Assembly (NCBI GenBank): GCA_964016985.1
Contig: OZ024827.1
Location: 22,771,275-22,835,274, forward strand
Source: Anodontia alba
Lineage: Eukaryota > Mollusca > Bivalvia > Lucinida > Lucinidae
Direction: 5' to 3'
DNA: 64,000 bases
Under the pieces are notes generated by a model. That model was not told the origin of the DNA. It saw only the letters and a list, made by a program, of their open reading frames with translations, and did no database searches. This document shows positions 24,054 to 36,700 of the stretch, piece by piece. The translations under genes and the position numbers were made by a program. Every line of letters begins with the position of its first letter. The first letter of the stretch is position 1.

Positions 24054-24355
24054 TACGGTATACCCTTGTTACAACGACAGCATTTGTTCCCAAAGATGTT
24101 GCCATTAAAATGAATTTGCTGTTGTAAAGAATCCTTAATGGACAGAATGATGCGTTCAAAAGACCTTGTTTTAATCTTCCTCATGTTTCCTAATGGAACA
24201 TACGTTTTGGATATTTGTTAGAATTGCCTCAGTAAGGCAATTCAAACAAATATCCAAAACATATGTTGCTTGAAGTTTTAATGCAATATTCTTGCATAAT
24301 TTCTCATGAACTATCACATCTTGAGTGAAGATTTCGTGACATTCAAATTGTCATT
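24054..24355. mobile_element. MITE family 5, left part, cut by a mariner insertion
   Basis: Begins one base after the donor of exon 5 with TACCCTTGTTACAACGACAG and contains TTTTGGATATTTGTTAGAAT and its inverse. At 24352 the text TCATTA continues in the sister copy (55125 on) as AAACGAATTTTATTG, but here it runs into the mariner end, which gives a TA target. Confidence 0.8.
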
Positions 24356-25248
24356 ACGAGGGTCCTGCAAAAAGTTTTGTTACTGGGTTCAGATTACTTC
24401 AGTGCTACGTTTTATCAAACATATTTTTATTACAAACCTTCAAAGTATTCCCCCTTTACTGAAACACATTTTTGTAACCTTTTTACCCAGTCGCGAAAAG
24501 CAGATAAATAGTCTTCTTTTGGTATCTGTTGGAGACACTGATAAATAGCGCTGCCAAGAGAACTTCTAGACTTATACTTATTTCCAGAAAACATTTTCTT
24601 AAGCCTTGGAAATAAAAAGAAGTCACAGGGACTCAGGTCAGGTGAATAAGGTGAATGGTTTAAATCTTTCACCTTTTCAGAAGCCATAAAAGACTTAACA
24701 ACCTTACACTTATGAGAGGAGGCATTGTCATGTAAAAGGTGGACTCCTGATCATCCTTTGCTTGGTCGTTACTTATTGTAAAACTCTTTCCCATTCTTCA
24801 GTACAGAATTCTTGTAGATTCGGCCAGTGACTGTATGACCAGATGGACAAGGCACTTGAAAGACTGGCCCACTTGAATTAAAGAAAATTGCGTACAACAT
24901 TTTTTTCGAACTTATGGTTCTCTTGGCAATACATGGGCATTTTTGATATTTTCGCTTCCATTGCTTATTATCAGCTCTTCTTTGTGGCTCAAACATGTGC
25001 ACCCAGGTTTCATCACCTGTTAACAAGTTAGAAATAACCTGACTATTTCAGCCTTTGTATGTTTACAAAAGTTCCTGGGCACATTTAAGGCATTATGTCT
25101 TTTGCTCCTCAGTGAGCAAATGAGGTACCCACCTGGCGCAAACCTTTCTCAGGTCCAAACGCTTTTTCAGAATTGTTTGCACACAGCCTTCTGATATGCC
25201 AGTACAACTAGCTATATCTTTGACAGACAATCCCACATCCTGTTCAAC
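24356..25248 (-). pseudogene. Mariner-type transposase, C-terminal two thirds, interrupted
   Basis: The element end CGAGGGTCCTGCAAAAAG is at 24356. Minus-strand frames show CVQTILKKRLDLRKV, ARWVPHLLTEEQK, TGDETWVH, a HDNASSH block and SPDLSPCDFFLFPRLKK, so the three catalytic aspartates of a D,D34D mariner are present. Frame breaks occur near 25060 and 24740. The N-terminal third lies 20 kb away at 45295-45500, separated by the LTR retrotransposon. Confidence 0.85.
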
Positions 25249-26457
25249 TGTAACGCTTTTCGCTCTTCCTTGCGCCTGCTGGCACAAAAGCGATATGCGG
25301 TCAGTGCTGTAGTTCTCGATTGGCCAGTAGGATTGTTGAGGGTCTAAGTGTCTACTACAAATGCGCAGCCTTTGACTTGGCAAAGCCCATGTAGTTATCA
25401 CTAAATTATAGGGGAAGTAAAATGGGCCAGCCGGTCAATTGGCAAAGCCCATATAGGGAATGTGATCTAGCGATGGCACGCTCCAAGTCCCTTAATACAG
25501 ACCATTGACAGTTGACAAGTAGAATGAAGGCAAATAATTTTAATACTCTTCCAAGGGCTGAAATTGTTTTGGAAAGTCTTTACTTGTTAGACTATTATAA
25601 TGGAACATCAGACAACCCTTATACACAAACTAAACTTAGTCTCAACGTGGGAGGGATGGATTCAGCTTGCCTCAATACCAGACAGACAAGATAAACAAAC
25701 ACACATGTGAATGTCAAAATTCCTGAATTAATTAGCCACGCGTGTTACTAAAATTATAATCATGTTGCAAGACAGCCGAAAACCGGTGCAGTAAATACGC
25801 TAAAAACAGTAAATGATTGAAAATAGATCAAAGTCAATAAAGATTAATTAAAGAACTTAAAATAAATTGCATAGCGGTCCAAAGCTAAAAGAGTGTTTTC
25901 TAGGTAAAACACGGAAATAAAACGTAACAATTTTAGGTGTCCGGTCTAAAACCCCATCATATTTATTTTTGTATGTTTACACCGGAACAACGACAGCTAA
26001 AGACTCACTTTCTTAAAATGATCAAAATAATATTTGTCAGAATTTTCTAAAGAACTGGTGTAGATTCAACCAGCACGTTCAGCAGACAAGACAGGAATGA
26101 ATTTTAGGTTTGAAAGAACCACCAGATGACATTTTTGGTACTTTCGGTAAAAATCTTGCGACGTGATTGGCTGAAATTTACCAAAATGGTAAATACGGTA
26201 AAAGCCATTACCAAAACGGTAAGTATTCCAATGGAATAACAAAATACCGTACTTACCGTAAAGTTAAAAATAGTAACGTCTTACTAAAAATAGAATCCGA
26301 TGTGAAGGCAAGCCCAACACCCCACCCACTATCAATAAACTGAATATACATGGCCTGTACATTTGATAACTTACAGGGGCCCCATGCATAATACCATTGT
26401 ATCAGAGGCCATGCAGGAGGCCCTAATAAATTGACATATAGCCCCAGATTCATAACA
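25249..26457 (-). repeat. 3' LTR (left copy), 1209 bp
   Basis: Matches 44141-45290 along its length; it contains an extra ~28 bp block near 26010-26040. In element sense it starts TGTTATGAATCTGGGGC and ends GCGTTACA. Clustered ACCAAAATGGTAAA and TACCAAAACGGTAAG palindromes and ATTGGCTG (CCAAT-type) at 26168-26230 are promoter candidates. Confidence 0.9.
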
Positions 26458-26477
26458 CTATCCCCCCCTTCTTTTAA
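26458..26477 (-). promoter_or_regulatory. Polypurine tract next to the 3' LTR
   Basis: On the minus strand AAAAGAAGGGGGGGATAG abuts the LTR start TGTTATG, the normal position of the plus-strand primer. Confidence 0.85.
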
Positions 26478-29272
26478 GTTTGCCCCCTGGTAAACACAGA
26501 ATGACCCTATCACAGAATAATTCATAGTAAATGCATAATACGACACAGAAAGCTATGGAGTCCATGCAACAAACATGTCCTCAGTAGCCTTCAGTTTTGA
26601 GATTGTGACAAGCATTTATTTATAATAGGCACTGATTATCTTGATTGAAATACTCAACCAAGGATAATATACACTATTTCAGAGCTTTAATCTGATCAAG
26701 GAGAACAATCCCAGATGACGAGAAAGTAGAACTTTAAAGAAACATAAAAAACTTTATCCAACGGAGAAGATATGCCATCTTCAATAAATAAAGCAGCCAA
26801 CTCTGAGTCTCTTGTTAAACTCTCAGGGGACCAGAACACATGGCCCAAGGCAACAGCAGCTAGAGGCAGAATAAGCCAAAAATGGAAAATACATCAAGCC
26901 AAACCAATATTGCACTGTATTCGGTTTGACTTAAGCAGTATTTTGAGTTACCAGTGTGAGAGGTAATGAGAGTCAATAGTATCATTACAGGCACATGTTG
27001 CAAACGCTTACTTTCAAACTCATTCGAGTGAAGAAAAAAAAAGGTAAAGATAAACATCAATAACACTAACAGACATTCCTGGGGCTGAACTGTCAGGACA
27101 TAGACATACAAAAAAATTGTAGTTTAACTAAGTGACTGAATTAGTTGACTTACACCTTGCCATTTTACATGTCAAGATGCTGATGAGGCTTCCACACCAG
27201 TGACACTATTAATCAGTCTCTGGAGACATCACCACACTCAGGCCTTGGAGTGGGCAAGTCATCCAGAGAAAACACGCAACGTAGATCTGCCAAGTGCAGG
27301 TCTGCCTGCAGAGCTGAACAAGCATTTCTATGTTGTGAAATACAGAACACTACTAAAACACTAGTACTTGATCTGATGTCAAAACATTGCTGCCAAGGAG
27401 GCAGAAGCCTTATCATGTAATCAGTGCACAGAGTATATTTTCTGGGCACAATTCTTATACATGTATCAATAAAAATGGAAATACAAACTCTTTTGTTTTG
27501 ACATATCATTGGCAACAATTCCTCAGAAAATTGAGCTCTTAACAACACTCCGATTATGGCACTGGGTAAGTTTGTTGCCAGAATGAGGTATACAATATAC
27601 ATATCACCTGTACTACCATTAGAACAGTCTAATGGCAATAACAACTCTAAAATTGAATTACTTTTGACAATGAGACTAGAATGTGTAATGTAATGTAGAT
27701 GAATATCAACCAAGAATTAAAATGGGATAGATGTGGACTAGATGAGTGTTAATTGTTTAAAATGATCATGAAGAGTACCTCACTTGAATCCTTATTTCAT
27801 CGATACAATTATATAGTGCATGCTTACATGTAAGACTTAACGGTATGAGCTTTCAATGGTGATTTCCAACATGCCCATAATGTAACCCTTCGTATTAAAT
27901 ATTCCTAGCTCATTCCAATCAACTAGTGCATATAAAACGGGGTCGACCATTTATAGGATGTCCACATAAATACATGGTGTGGACATACATATCAGAAAAA
28001 TAATGCTGCATTGCACACATGCAGCTACCACCTTAAATTCTGGATTTTCCCAGATAACATACTCAACAGCCATAGCTGTACAACTACAAATATAATCAGT
28101 CTCTTTTGCGCAAATTATAGAGGATATTAAAACTCTACTTCAGCAGGCTAGAGTCGCCTGTTGCCACTGCATGAGGAAGCACAAGCAACGCAGTATGCAA
28201 CCAGGCAAACCTGGAAACTTTATGTGCTTCTCTGTACACTGGACTGTGTGCTTAAAGTAAAGACTGGGGTCCACTAATGTCTGGACACTGACTTTGTCAA
28301 GTCGGACAAGCAGGGATGTACACATGTTGAGCAAAGGTGTATGCTCTCAGTACCCTGCTTGCCAAACCCAACAAAGGACCACAGCTCCCCAGCAAACCCA
28401 CCACACTGACTACACATGTAATCTCAACATAATGTTTTTTTCTCTAGGCATCCATTACTATTAATTATTCATGTCTACTTACACGTGTGTAAGACCTAAT
28501 TTTACATATAGTTTACATTAAATTTAGCAATGATATACGCAAAAAGAAATGATGACTCCATTTGGTGCATAAGCACCAAAGGGAGCTCATTTCTGGTGCA
28601 TAACACAAACCCTTTACCATTGCTAATGAAAACATAACTTCCCATAAAACAGGAAAACTGCTTTTTTTCCATATTGATAGGCAGTCAAACCTGTCTTAAA
28701 AGCCACCTGTATCAAGAAATTGCTCGTATTTAAAGGCCACTGTTTCAGATCTCAACAAAGGTAAATGTATGGCAATTTACCTGTATTAAACAAACACCTG
28801 TGTTAAGCAGACACTCTGGCTCTCCCGTATGTGCTTGCTCAACACATGTTTGACAGTATGTACTGATACTGAAATGTGTATGGTGATATTTATAAAATAA
28901 TTAACATAGGTGACAGAAAAGAAGCCATTACAGCAAAGAAACAGCACCAGAGATGTAATAATATAGTAGGTTTGGTCAGGCCACCCAATGAAATCAAATG
29001 CACATATACTGCAAACAACAAATAATCCTGCCTTTTATTTTCAGGTACCAAACCTGGCTGAGGGACATCAACTGAACAAAGTGTGGCCCTCATAAGGCAT
29101 TAACATTTTTTCAGCAAGAAAACATATAATTGCATGCCTTTTATATTAAGGTTTTGAAATAGACTTTTCCTACTTACTTTTATTTTGCACTCATATAAAG
29201 GACATGCACACTACAGGAGTGACAAAGGAGGAAAAGGGAAGAGCACCAGCCACTGAGGTTCTTACAAATGCC
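26478..29272 (-). other. Long 3' non-coding stretch of the retrotransposon
   Basis: Lies between the zinc-finger ORF and the 3' LTR. It holds one 166-codon minus-strand frame (27213-27713) of no recognisable family, with compositional rather than domain-like features, and an ACCTGTATTAA-rich repeat at 28690-28830 also seen at 59850-59990. I cannot support a gene here. Confidence 0.5.
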
Positions 29273-30634
29273 TTATTGCAATACCCATTTCATCTCAGTG
29301 GCCTTATCCTCCATGGCAACTCCCTCAGTTCCCATATCTATACCTGGGGGCCTGACCATTCTATAAAGGTGGGTAACAATATCGACCAGTCCTGCAGGCA
29401 GTGCTGAGGGGGTGTTTTGGGTCTGTAAAAAAGAAATTGAGGCAGGTAGAGAAAGAAGATTTGGAAGTGCTAGAGGAGAATGCACTGAGGTTGATGGACG
29501 TCCAGACAGATCAGAGTATGTCACAGAGGTGACATCAGACATTGTGTTCTGTGACCTCTGGGAACATGGCTCTGCTCTGGCCGGCGAGCTCAGTACAGGT
29601 CTAGAAGAAGAGGAAGTGCCACTAGTGGGCAGGGCAACAGGAGAAAGACAGTCAAGCAAAGAAGAGCTCAAGGGGCATGTGGTCCCCTCTGCAGACAGCA
29701 ATGTAGAGTGTACAGATATAGAAGGTATGGAACTAACAGCAGAGGTCTGAATAGATTCCAAAGGTAGGGAAGTTTCAGGAGAAAGATCATGAACTTCCTC
29801 AGGCTGAGATTCAGAGCTGGTCACAGGCAGAGACGTAGAAAGAGCTGCCTCATCTGAGCAATTCTCATGGTGAACAGCTAAAGGAGATGCCAGAGGGGTG
29901 AAGGATGCTGAAACTGACACAGACAGAGGCACAGGTAAGACAGGTGAGGGGACAGAAAGCACAGGCGAAGATCTGCCTGAAAGAGAGGATGCATCACGCA
30001 AAGTGAGGGGAGGAGTAGAAAGTCTGGACACAGGCTGATGCACTGCCACAGAACTGGACGAAAAGATTGGCACATCTGATGAAGCTGGCATATACATATA
30101 ATTTGATAAAGTGGCTGAAGATCCACTGATCGCAGGTGGTCCATAGGTGGGAATGTGACAAACAGGCTCACCAATGGACACATCTTGATCAGGACCTAAA
30201 TCAACAGATCCTAAAGAGGAAAAGAAATCTGATTGATCGCTAGATAGTGTATAGCTCTCAATCGCCAACGTCTCCGCCGGTATCCTCTGAGTTGGAGAGG
30301 CCACACTCACAGAGTATCCTGTAGTAGAATGGGTTGAGGATAGGGAGATCACTGTAAGGTTGTCTGCAGAGGCAGACTGCCTTCTCCTCTTTCGAATTGG
30401 GGAGCCACTCTCCACACCATGTTTCATTTGTAGATGCTTCCTCATCTCCCCAGGACGACCCTCGGGACAAGTAAACTTGCATGTCCCGCACGCCATCCTG
30501 GGCCCATGCGAATCCGCCTCATGCCTCTTCCATGCCAACCTTGATTTAAACTGCTTCATACAAAACCGGCACATATAATTGTACACAGGCACTGGGGGTG
30601 CAGTAGCCTGGATGTATGGGCTCGGCAACACCAT
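29273..30634 (-). CDS. Accessory ORF of the retrotransposon: C2H2 zinc-finger, Ser/Pro-rich, 453 aa
   Basis: Unbroken frame between integrase and 3' LTR, on the same strand as pol. Residues 21-45 carry C-x2-C-x12-H-x4-H (CRFCMKQF ... KRHEADSH). Residues 48-72 carry a second, more divergent C-x2-C ... H-x4-H (CGTCKFTC ... RKHLQMKH). RKRRR (about 80-85) is a likely nuclear localisation signal. The remaining 360 residues are Ser/Pro/Thr-rich and probably disordered. The ATG follows a TTTTTATTTGCAG acceptor-like site by two bases, so expression from a spliced subgenomic mRNA is plausible. It is intact although pol is broken. Function unknown: it might direct integration or regulate the LTR, or be a captured host gene. 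Confidence 0.75.
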   Translation of the reverse strand: MVLPSPYIQATAPPVPVYNYMCRFCMKQFKSRLAWKRHEADSHGPRMACGTCKFTCPEGRPGEMRKHLQMKHGVESGSPIRKRRRQSASADNLTVISLSSTHSTTGYSVSVASPTQRIPAETLAIESYTLSSDQSDFFSSLGSVDLGPDQDVSIGEPVCHIPTYGPPAISGSSATLSNYMYMPASSDVPIFSSSSVAVHQPVSRLSTPPLTLRDASSLSGRSSPVLSVPSPVLPVPLSVSVSASFTPLASPLAVHHENCSDEAALSTSLPVTSSESQPEEVHDLSPETSLPLESIQTSAVSSIPSISVHSTLLSAEGTTCPLSSSLLDCLSPVALPTSGTSSSSRPVLSSPARAEPCSQRSQNTMSDVTSVTYSDLSGRPSTSVHSPLALPNLLSLPASISFLQTQNTPSALPAGLVDIVTHLYRMVRPPGIDMGTEGVAMEDKATEMKWVLQ

Positions 30635-30669
30635 TACTGCAAATAAAAATTTCGATTATTGAGTTCACT

Positions 30670-32003
30670 GCCCAGGACAAAATGTAAGAGCTCCCAGGCA
30701 GGACGGATCATTTTGCGTATTGGTCTCAAATGAGGAAGGTCGGTTACATTACCGATTATGATGGACAACCTTGTCCCACGTTTGGTTGTTTAGTTTTATG
30801 CGGAATACGACATCTGAAAGAATTTCTTTGATGGTGTAGGGTCCAGTCCACGGATTGCTGAGTTTCCTACAATGTCCCTGTTTCACTACAGGGGTATACA
30901 GCAATACTTTTTCCCCTACTTGGTAGTTATATTTAAATTGCTTTAGGTCATAGCTGCGTTTCTGTCTTTCACTACTCTTAGCTAAATTGTCGCGAGCTAT
31001 GTTGTGGACCCTTTCATATTTGCCGAAAGATTAGTAACATATTTGGTGGGTTCCTTAGACTGTTTCGACAGGTATTCTGGACTTTCGAGGATCAAGTCAA
31101 CAGGGAGGTCTAGTCTAGTTCCCTGGCTTACATCATCATGGCCGGCGACTGACGTACTATCATGCACTGATGACCTATAGGCTAACAGCACCAAAGGAAG
31201 GTGCTCGTCCCACCTCCTTTGGGTCTGACCCGCATATTTGCTTAACATTTCGATCAATGTACGGTTAAGTCGCTCGACTTGTCCGTCACTGGCAGGGTAG
31301 TAGCCAGTGGTGCGTGTCTTAAGAATGCCAAATTTATTGCATACTTCAGTTATTACTGCAGATTCAAACTGTCCACCCTGATCACTGTGAAGTATTTGCA
31401 TTACATCAAATTGAGAGATCCAGTCTAGGATGGCATCTGCTACAGCTGTTGTGGATGCCTTTGGGACAGCATACGCACTGGCCCACTTTGTAAAACAATC
31501 GGTTAAGACGATTAGGTACTTGTTTGATTTATACGATTCAATGGTCCTACGATATCAATGTGAACCCGTTCATTTGGGACGCCTGAAAAATACCGTTTCA
31601 TTGGGGCCTTGGAGCAGTTTGCTGGATTCTTCTTCTTTTGACATTGTTCACAGTGTGAACAGAAGCGCTTCACCGAATCAGTCAGCCGGGGCCAGTACGC
31701 ACGTGACCGAATACGTTCTACAGTTCGCTTTATACCCATATGGCCTGCCCCCGGAGCTGCCTGAAACATTTTGATTATCTCGGTTCGCCAGGTCTCTGGC
31801 ACGACCAGTTCAAAGCGGTCCCTACCGGTGGCCTCACAGATCCACCTCCAATACAAGATGCCATCCTTAAGTATGAGTCTATTCCACTGCGACCAATATG
31901 TTTTATAATCTGCGTCGAGATGTGAGACACGTTCCCAGTTTGGGCGCTCATTGGACTCTGCCTTCCAGGCCATGATCGCAGAAATTTTAACTTCATAATA
32001 CAT
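30670..32003 (-). pseudogene. Integrase region of the retrotransposon
   Basis: In element order: an H-x-H...C-x2-C zinc-binding end (AGHMGIKRT ... CSHCEQC), first catalytic D in VHIDIVGPL, then after a frame break near 31510 LHSDQGGQFES and GQVERLNRT with the other catalytic residues. After another break near 31020 comes a C-terminal module with WTGPYTI (GPY/F type). The N-terminal end is cut at 31985 by the structured element. At least two frameshifts. Confidence 0.85.
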
Positions 32004-32163
32004 TAACCTATAGATAATGTGCTATTCTCTTCTGTTTTCACACCTTCCACAGAAAAAACGACCTTTCAGTCGTTAATTAAAGTCTTAAACCAGAAGGTCT
32101 CTTAGGCAGTTACCTGTGTGACGTAACTCTTCCCGCTCAATTGACCACGTGTCAGTTTCTTTT
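32003..32163 (+). repeat. Left 161-bp inverted terminal repeat of copy B
   Basis: Begins TTAACCTATAGATAATGTGC. It contains GTGACGTAACT (CRE-like) and CACGTG (E-box) motifs and ACGACC-TTTC-AGTCGT hairpin text, so it could hold a promoter. Nearly identical to the inverse of 37921-38081 and to 17934-18094. Confidence 0.9.
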
Positions 32164-32919
32164 CTGTGGACAAAGAAATTCAACAAGGATTATTTACCTG
32201 TGATAGAAATTTGGATTATTTCTTTCCTCACGGATAAATTTATGTATCCTTGTGTTTCTTTTGTTTATTTATCACTCCTTTCACTTTCTGTGTTATTATT
32301 TAAAATTTTCAATTTTCGATTTCATGTATTTTTTGACTGTCTTTTTCCACATGCGTTTTGGCGACTCTCGCTATTCGGCACAACGCTCGTGCGCGATCGG
32401 TTCGATAGTCGTGTTTATATATGCAGAATATTTTTGTTCTTTTCGTTCCAGGTTATTCAGCAATTACGATATGTTTTTCCTGGACTTTTATTTGCAGAGA
32501 TCTTCAGTTGGATAAAGATTCTCATGGTGGAGAAGCTGATTGTAAAGAACTTGTCAACCCTTGATGGGTTATAAGACAATTCTTTACTGATGGGAGCCCC
32601 ACCCCATATGGCTATACTGCCGGGGTAAGACCCATCAAGGTGGCATCTTTGGGTACTTAGTATCCGATAAAGTCTAAGTCCACCAGTCACCAGTCATCCA
32701 GTCACCAGTCACCAGTCAACCAGGCACCAGTCAATCAGCTTCACCAGTCACCAGTCAATCAGGTGCCAGTCAACCAGGCACCAGTCACCAGTCATCAAGG
32801 TGCCAGTCAACCAGTCACCAGTCAACCAGTCACCAGTCACCGATCAACCAGGCACAAGTCAACTAGTCTCCAGTCAATAATTTAATTATTTTCTGGGAAG
32901 ACTTAGTTTTTGACATATT

Positions 32920-33760
32920 TCACCGGACAAAATAGTCACGTATAATAACTTCCGGTCATTATGTCTAATTATTAAAGATTGTTTCACTGGGCAAAGTATC
33001 AGTAATATTTCTGATACTTATACCCAGTCTTATTATTATATTATTTCTGATTTTTCACCAGGCAAACTTTTTCAGAAAGTGTCTGGTCAATTTTTGCCTA
33101 ATAATTAATTATCTTCGGGAAAAAGTTTCGAATACTTGTGCCCGCTCAGTTTTCATATATAATCTCCCTTTTTCATCGGACTAGAGTTACGAATACTACT
33201 ATCCGATCAATTTATCAAATTACTTGTAACTTTACCGGGCAACAGTTACGAATACTAGTGTCCGGTCATTATGTCGGGTAACTAGTGTCAAAATAATGAT
33301 CACTAATTCCCGAACAATCTATTATCGTTCATAGAGCTCCATTCACGTTTAAGTCAATGGATATAGTTTATTAAGTGAAATACGTAATAACTTTTTATAC
33401 AAAAAATTCTGTACAGTCTTTCCCGAATCAGACTAGAATCTTTAATATTCCATTGACTTATTATAGGTGTGTAATTCCATTAATATTTTAAATTAACTTA
33501 TGTTTTATCTCTTTTATCCGCTAGAAAGAGTTAAACTTCCGACTATAACAAAATTCTTACCGGGCAACAGTTCGTAGACTAGTGCCAGGTCATTCAAATT
33601 ATGTTTTATCTCTTTAATTCGCTAGAAAGCGGTTAAATTCCGGCTCTAACGAAAATTTCATCGGGAGGCACTTCGTAGAGTAGTGCCAGGTCATTCTAAC
33701 GAAATTACACCGGGCAGTAGTTTCGTAGACTTTGTGTCGGATTACTAGTGTCCGAGTAGT
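32920..33760 (+). other. Array of about ten related stem-loops, copy B
   Basis: Same order as in copy A. One outer stem reads ACTGGG/CCCAGT (32986-32991 with 33023-33028) where copy A has ACCGGG/CTCGGT, so a C:G pair became T:A. Another reads ATCGGA/TCCGAT where A has ATCGGA/TCTGAT (G:T to G:C). An inner stem reads ACT/AGT (33670-33681) where A has AGT/ACT. Confidence 0.8.
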
Positions 33761-36700
33761 ACTCACTAGTACTCGCTCAACATATATTTATTTATTAACC
33801 ACTATAGACATGTATAGTCTTGGATTATAGGTTATTGAATGACAGCGATGGGTTCTAATACCTAGTAGCCATTTATATTGTTGAATTCTGTCCAGTCACT
33901 TTTGAACTTGACTTAAATTCTATATATATATTTATTATTGAAAATGAATTAAGAATTATCGGTTACGATCAAATTCGCAATTCATTCACTAAGTGTAGAA
34001 GATACTTCCAGCTATAATTATATCTCTCTTATTCGCTACAAAGAGATTAACTTCTTACATATTCACCTTATTCGGCTCTAGGGCAAAGGTGAACTATAAA
34101 ACTATCGTTATTTATAAGAAGAAAAATATACACGAAATCTAAAAAATTTTCTTCTTTCCTCCCCTGTTTTTCTTCTACATGCTCCGATATGTAATCAGCA
34201 TGTAATCTAAGGAGTAAATTGACAAGAAAGTAGCAATCGATCTTTTCTACTTTCTATTAATTTTTCATTCTTAAGGTATCGGAAATTTACACCAACCAGA
34301 TAAATAAATTAACAGTTTATTTATTTATTCGCTACCTCTCTAGATTACTACGATTTAAAATTCTAGTTGAGGTACATATTTTCCTTTTGCCTTTTCTACA
34401 TGGAAAATAGTTGATCCGATAAGCTATTATTCTATTTTATACTATCTTTTGATTGATTATATAAGAGTCTAGGTCAGTCGTGCTCTGTCTAAACTCTGCT
34501 ATAAAATAATAAATAAGAAAAAAAAAATTTATATTTAGGCATAGATATAATTCGATACGTTCTTTACTTTGCCTGTTTTATTTTTTCTTCTGGATCATTT
34601 AAGACTACGATAGCAATATACCAGATATTTTTGCCTCAGTAAGAATCAATTACGCCGAAGATTCTTCATATTGGAATAATAGTTTTATTATGATTATAAT
34701 TTCTAGATCCAATTAATCCTCGTATATTATAGGTCTACTTTATCTTATTGAGGAATAGTTTTGCTTCGACTAGCTCTATACCTCTAATATTTTATTTATA
34801 ACTAGAGTCCATGTCAATCAAAATTTTCTTGCACTTTGGTATTGACAATGGATACATATTTAGTAAAGGCATTAATTATTCAGTACGTGACAGATTATTA
34901 TTGCCTAAATTAGATATTATATACAATACTTTCCTTTTGATATTTTGTTTTATTGACTTTGTAACTATTCAGAAAATGCCAAAGTCAATCATTTCCTTCC
35001 TCTAAACTTACCGAAGCTCTAGATTATGTTGATATATATTTTTGATTTATGCTTAGAGGTTAATTAACGAGAGTTTACCTCATAATAGCAGATATGATTA
35101 TATTTATATTAATCAATCTATAGTCTAGGCTTAGACAAAAGGGAAAACATCCTTAATTACGAGCCGGTAAAGAATTAAGACACACTTAATTATCTCTTTA
35201 CCCCTTCTTTATGTTTACATTCGTTAAAGGGATCATAGTAATTCTCGTTAAGAGTTCAAGTTCAGTTTGCGAATAATGCAAAGATTAATATCTTGATTTC
35301 CAGTCCGCATCAAAAATGGTCTATATATATAGATAAATATCTTTTCCTAAACTGGATATTGATTTATTTTTCCACACAATAAGTCATTTCAAGATGTCGA
35401 TGATTTTGAAATGCACTGCTTCAATTTATAATATAAAATATGTTTATATTAACTTCACAACTTAGTAAGTGCTGCACCTACGTTCCTGGTCAGATCTTAC
35501 TTTTGTGATACGTTTTTTGAACATACTGAAAGTTTTCTCCAATTATACATTCGGTAAATAAACTTTCGAATAGTATTTATGCTTTTAAACATTCAGATTA
35601 TTTGATAATTGTTGGAGATAATATATTATTCCGATATTTATATATCTATCTTCATTATTTATCTTTCTCATCTTACTTTTAAATTAGATTGACCTTCTCG
35701 CTACGTTCCAGGTTTAAATCTAGCTAACATTGTGGAACAGTCACTTTTTTTTTTTTTATTTCCTAAACAATATTTTAACATTTTTCTCAGTATTTAGAGC
35801 ATAACGACTTCATGAATACTTGGAAATAATTCAATTCTACGCTTGTTAAACTAAGCCTAAAACAAGCCCTAGTTTTTTTGAATGGATATTATCCTTCGAT
35901 TCAGTTCATGGAGATACATCCTTTTAGATCCCATTATCTCTATTTCAATCATACAAAATTCTAATGACTAAGTACTCCTTTTCTACATACGAATACAGAA
36001 TATCGAGTCACTGTTGCTGCATATTGGTTAAAGATTAAACAAATTTTATCTTAAACCTATATGACGTTAAATTAATTATTATCTCTTTCATATACATGTT
36101 TTTACCCTTCCGTCAGGGATCGTGGTAATAATATTATTACTCTCTATGGTTTACGCATAGATCTCGAGAGTATATATATGTATTTTCTTCCTGAATTCAT
36201 TTGCGAGTACGTAATTTGATATTTCAGGAATTACCAATTATGCAGACATAGATTTTATTCTATTAATATTCAATTCTAAAAATTTGATTGAATGTTTATC
36301 TATAAAATTCCTGGGCAGTAATTTTATAGAGAGTTATATGTTTAATAATTCCTTGCTTAATAAATAGTTACGCTTAACCTATTATTTATAGCAGGAATTT
36401 TGTTCCGTAGTATAATTTTAATTTAGTATTAATATATTTCTTACTATTCTTAAATATGCATATAGAATAGTAATACTATCTCTTAACTTATAAATTAAGT
36501 GTTTTTTGAAATTATTAATCAGTATTATTGTATAATCTTTCTTCAGAGATTATCACACTATTACTTTTTCTCTGAGTCCTTCTCTTTTTATGAACATTTT
36601 GATTCGTATCAAAGTGGGTTTTTTTTAACTTTTCTTGATTTCCATGATTATTTACTCAGGAGTACTTTTCATGGCAATCTTCTGGTATAGAAAGATTCTA

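Noticed and set aside
25512..25694. Small frame in the LTR
   Set aside because: Not kept in the other LTR (indel near 44515) and unlike any protein.
27213..27713. 166-codon minus-strand frame in the 3' part of the retrotransposon
   Set aside because: No domain, no splice or start context, composition like surrounding DNA; kept only as a note in the non-coding entry.
29412..29750. Plus-strand frame opposite the zinc-finger ORF
   Set aside because: Shadow of the minus-strand Ser/Pro-rich frame; no start context or domain.
32149..32574. 141-codon frame with hydrophobic stretches at the left of copy B
   Set aside because: In copy A the same DNA is broken by frame-changing indels and single-base changes that do not respect codons; it starts inside the inverted repeat and matches no family.
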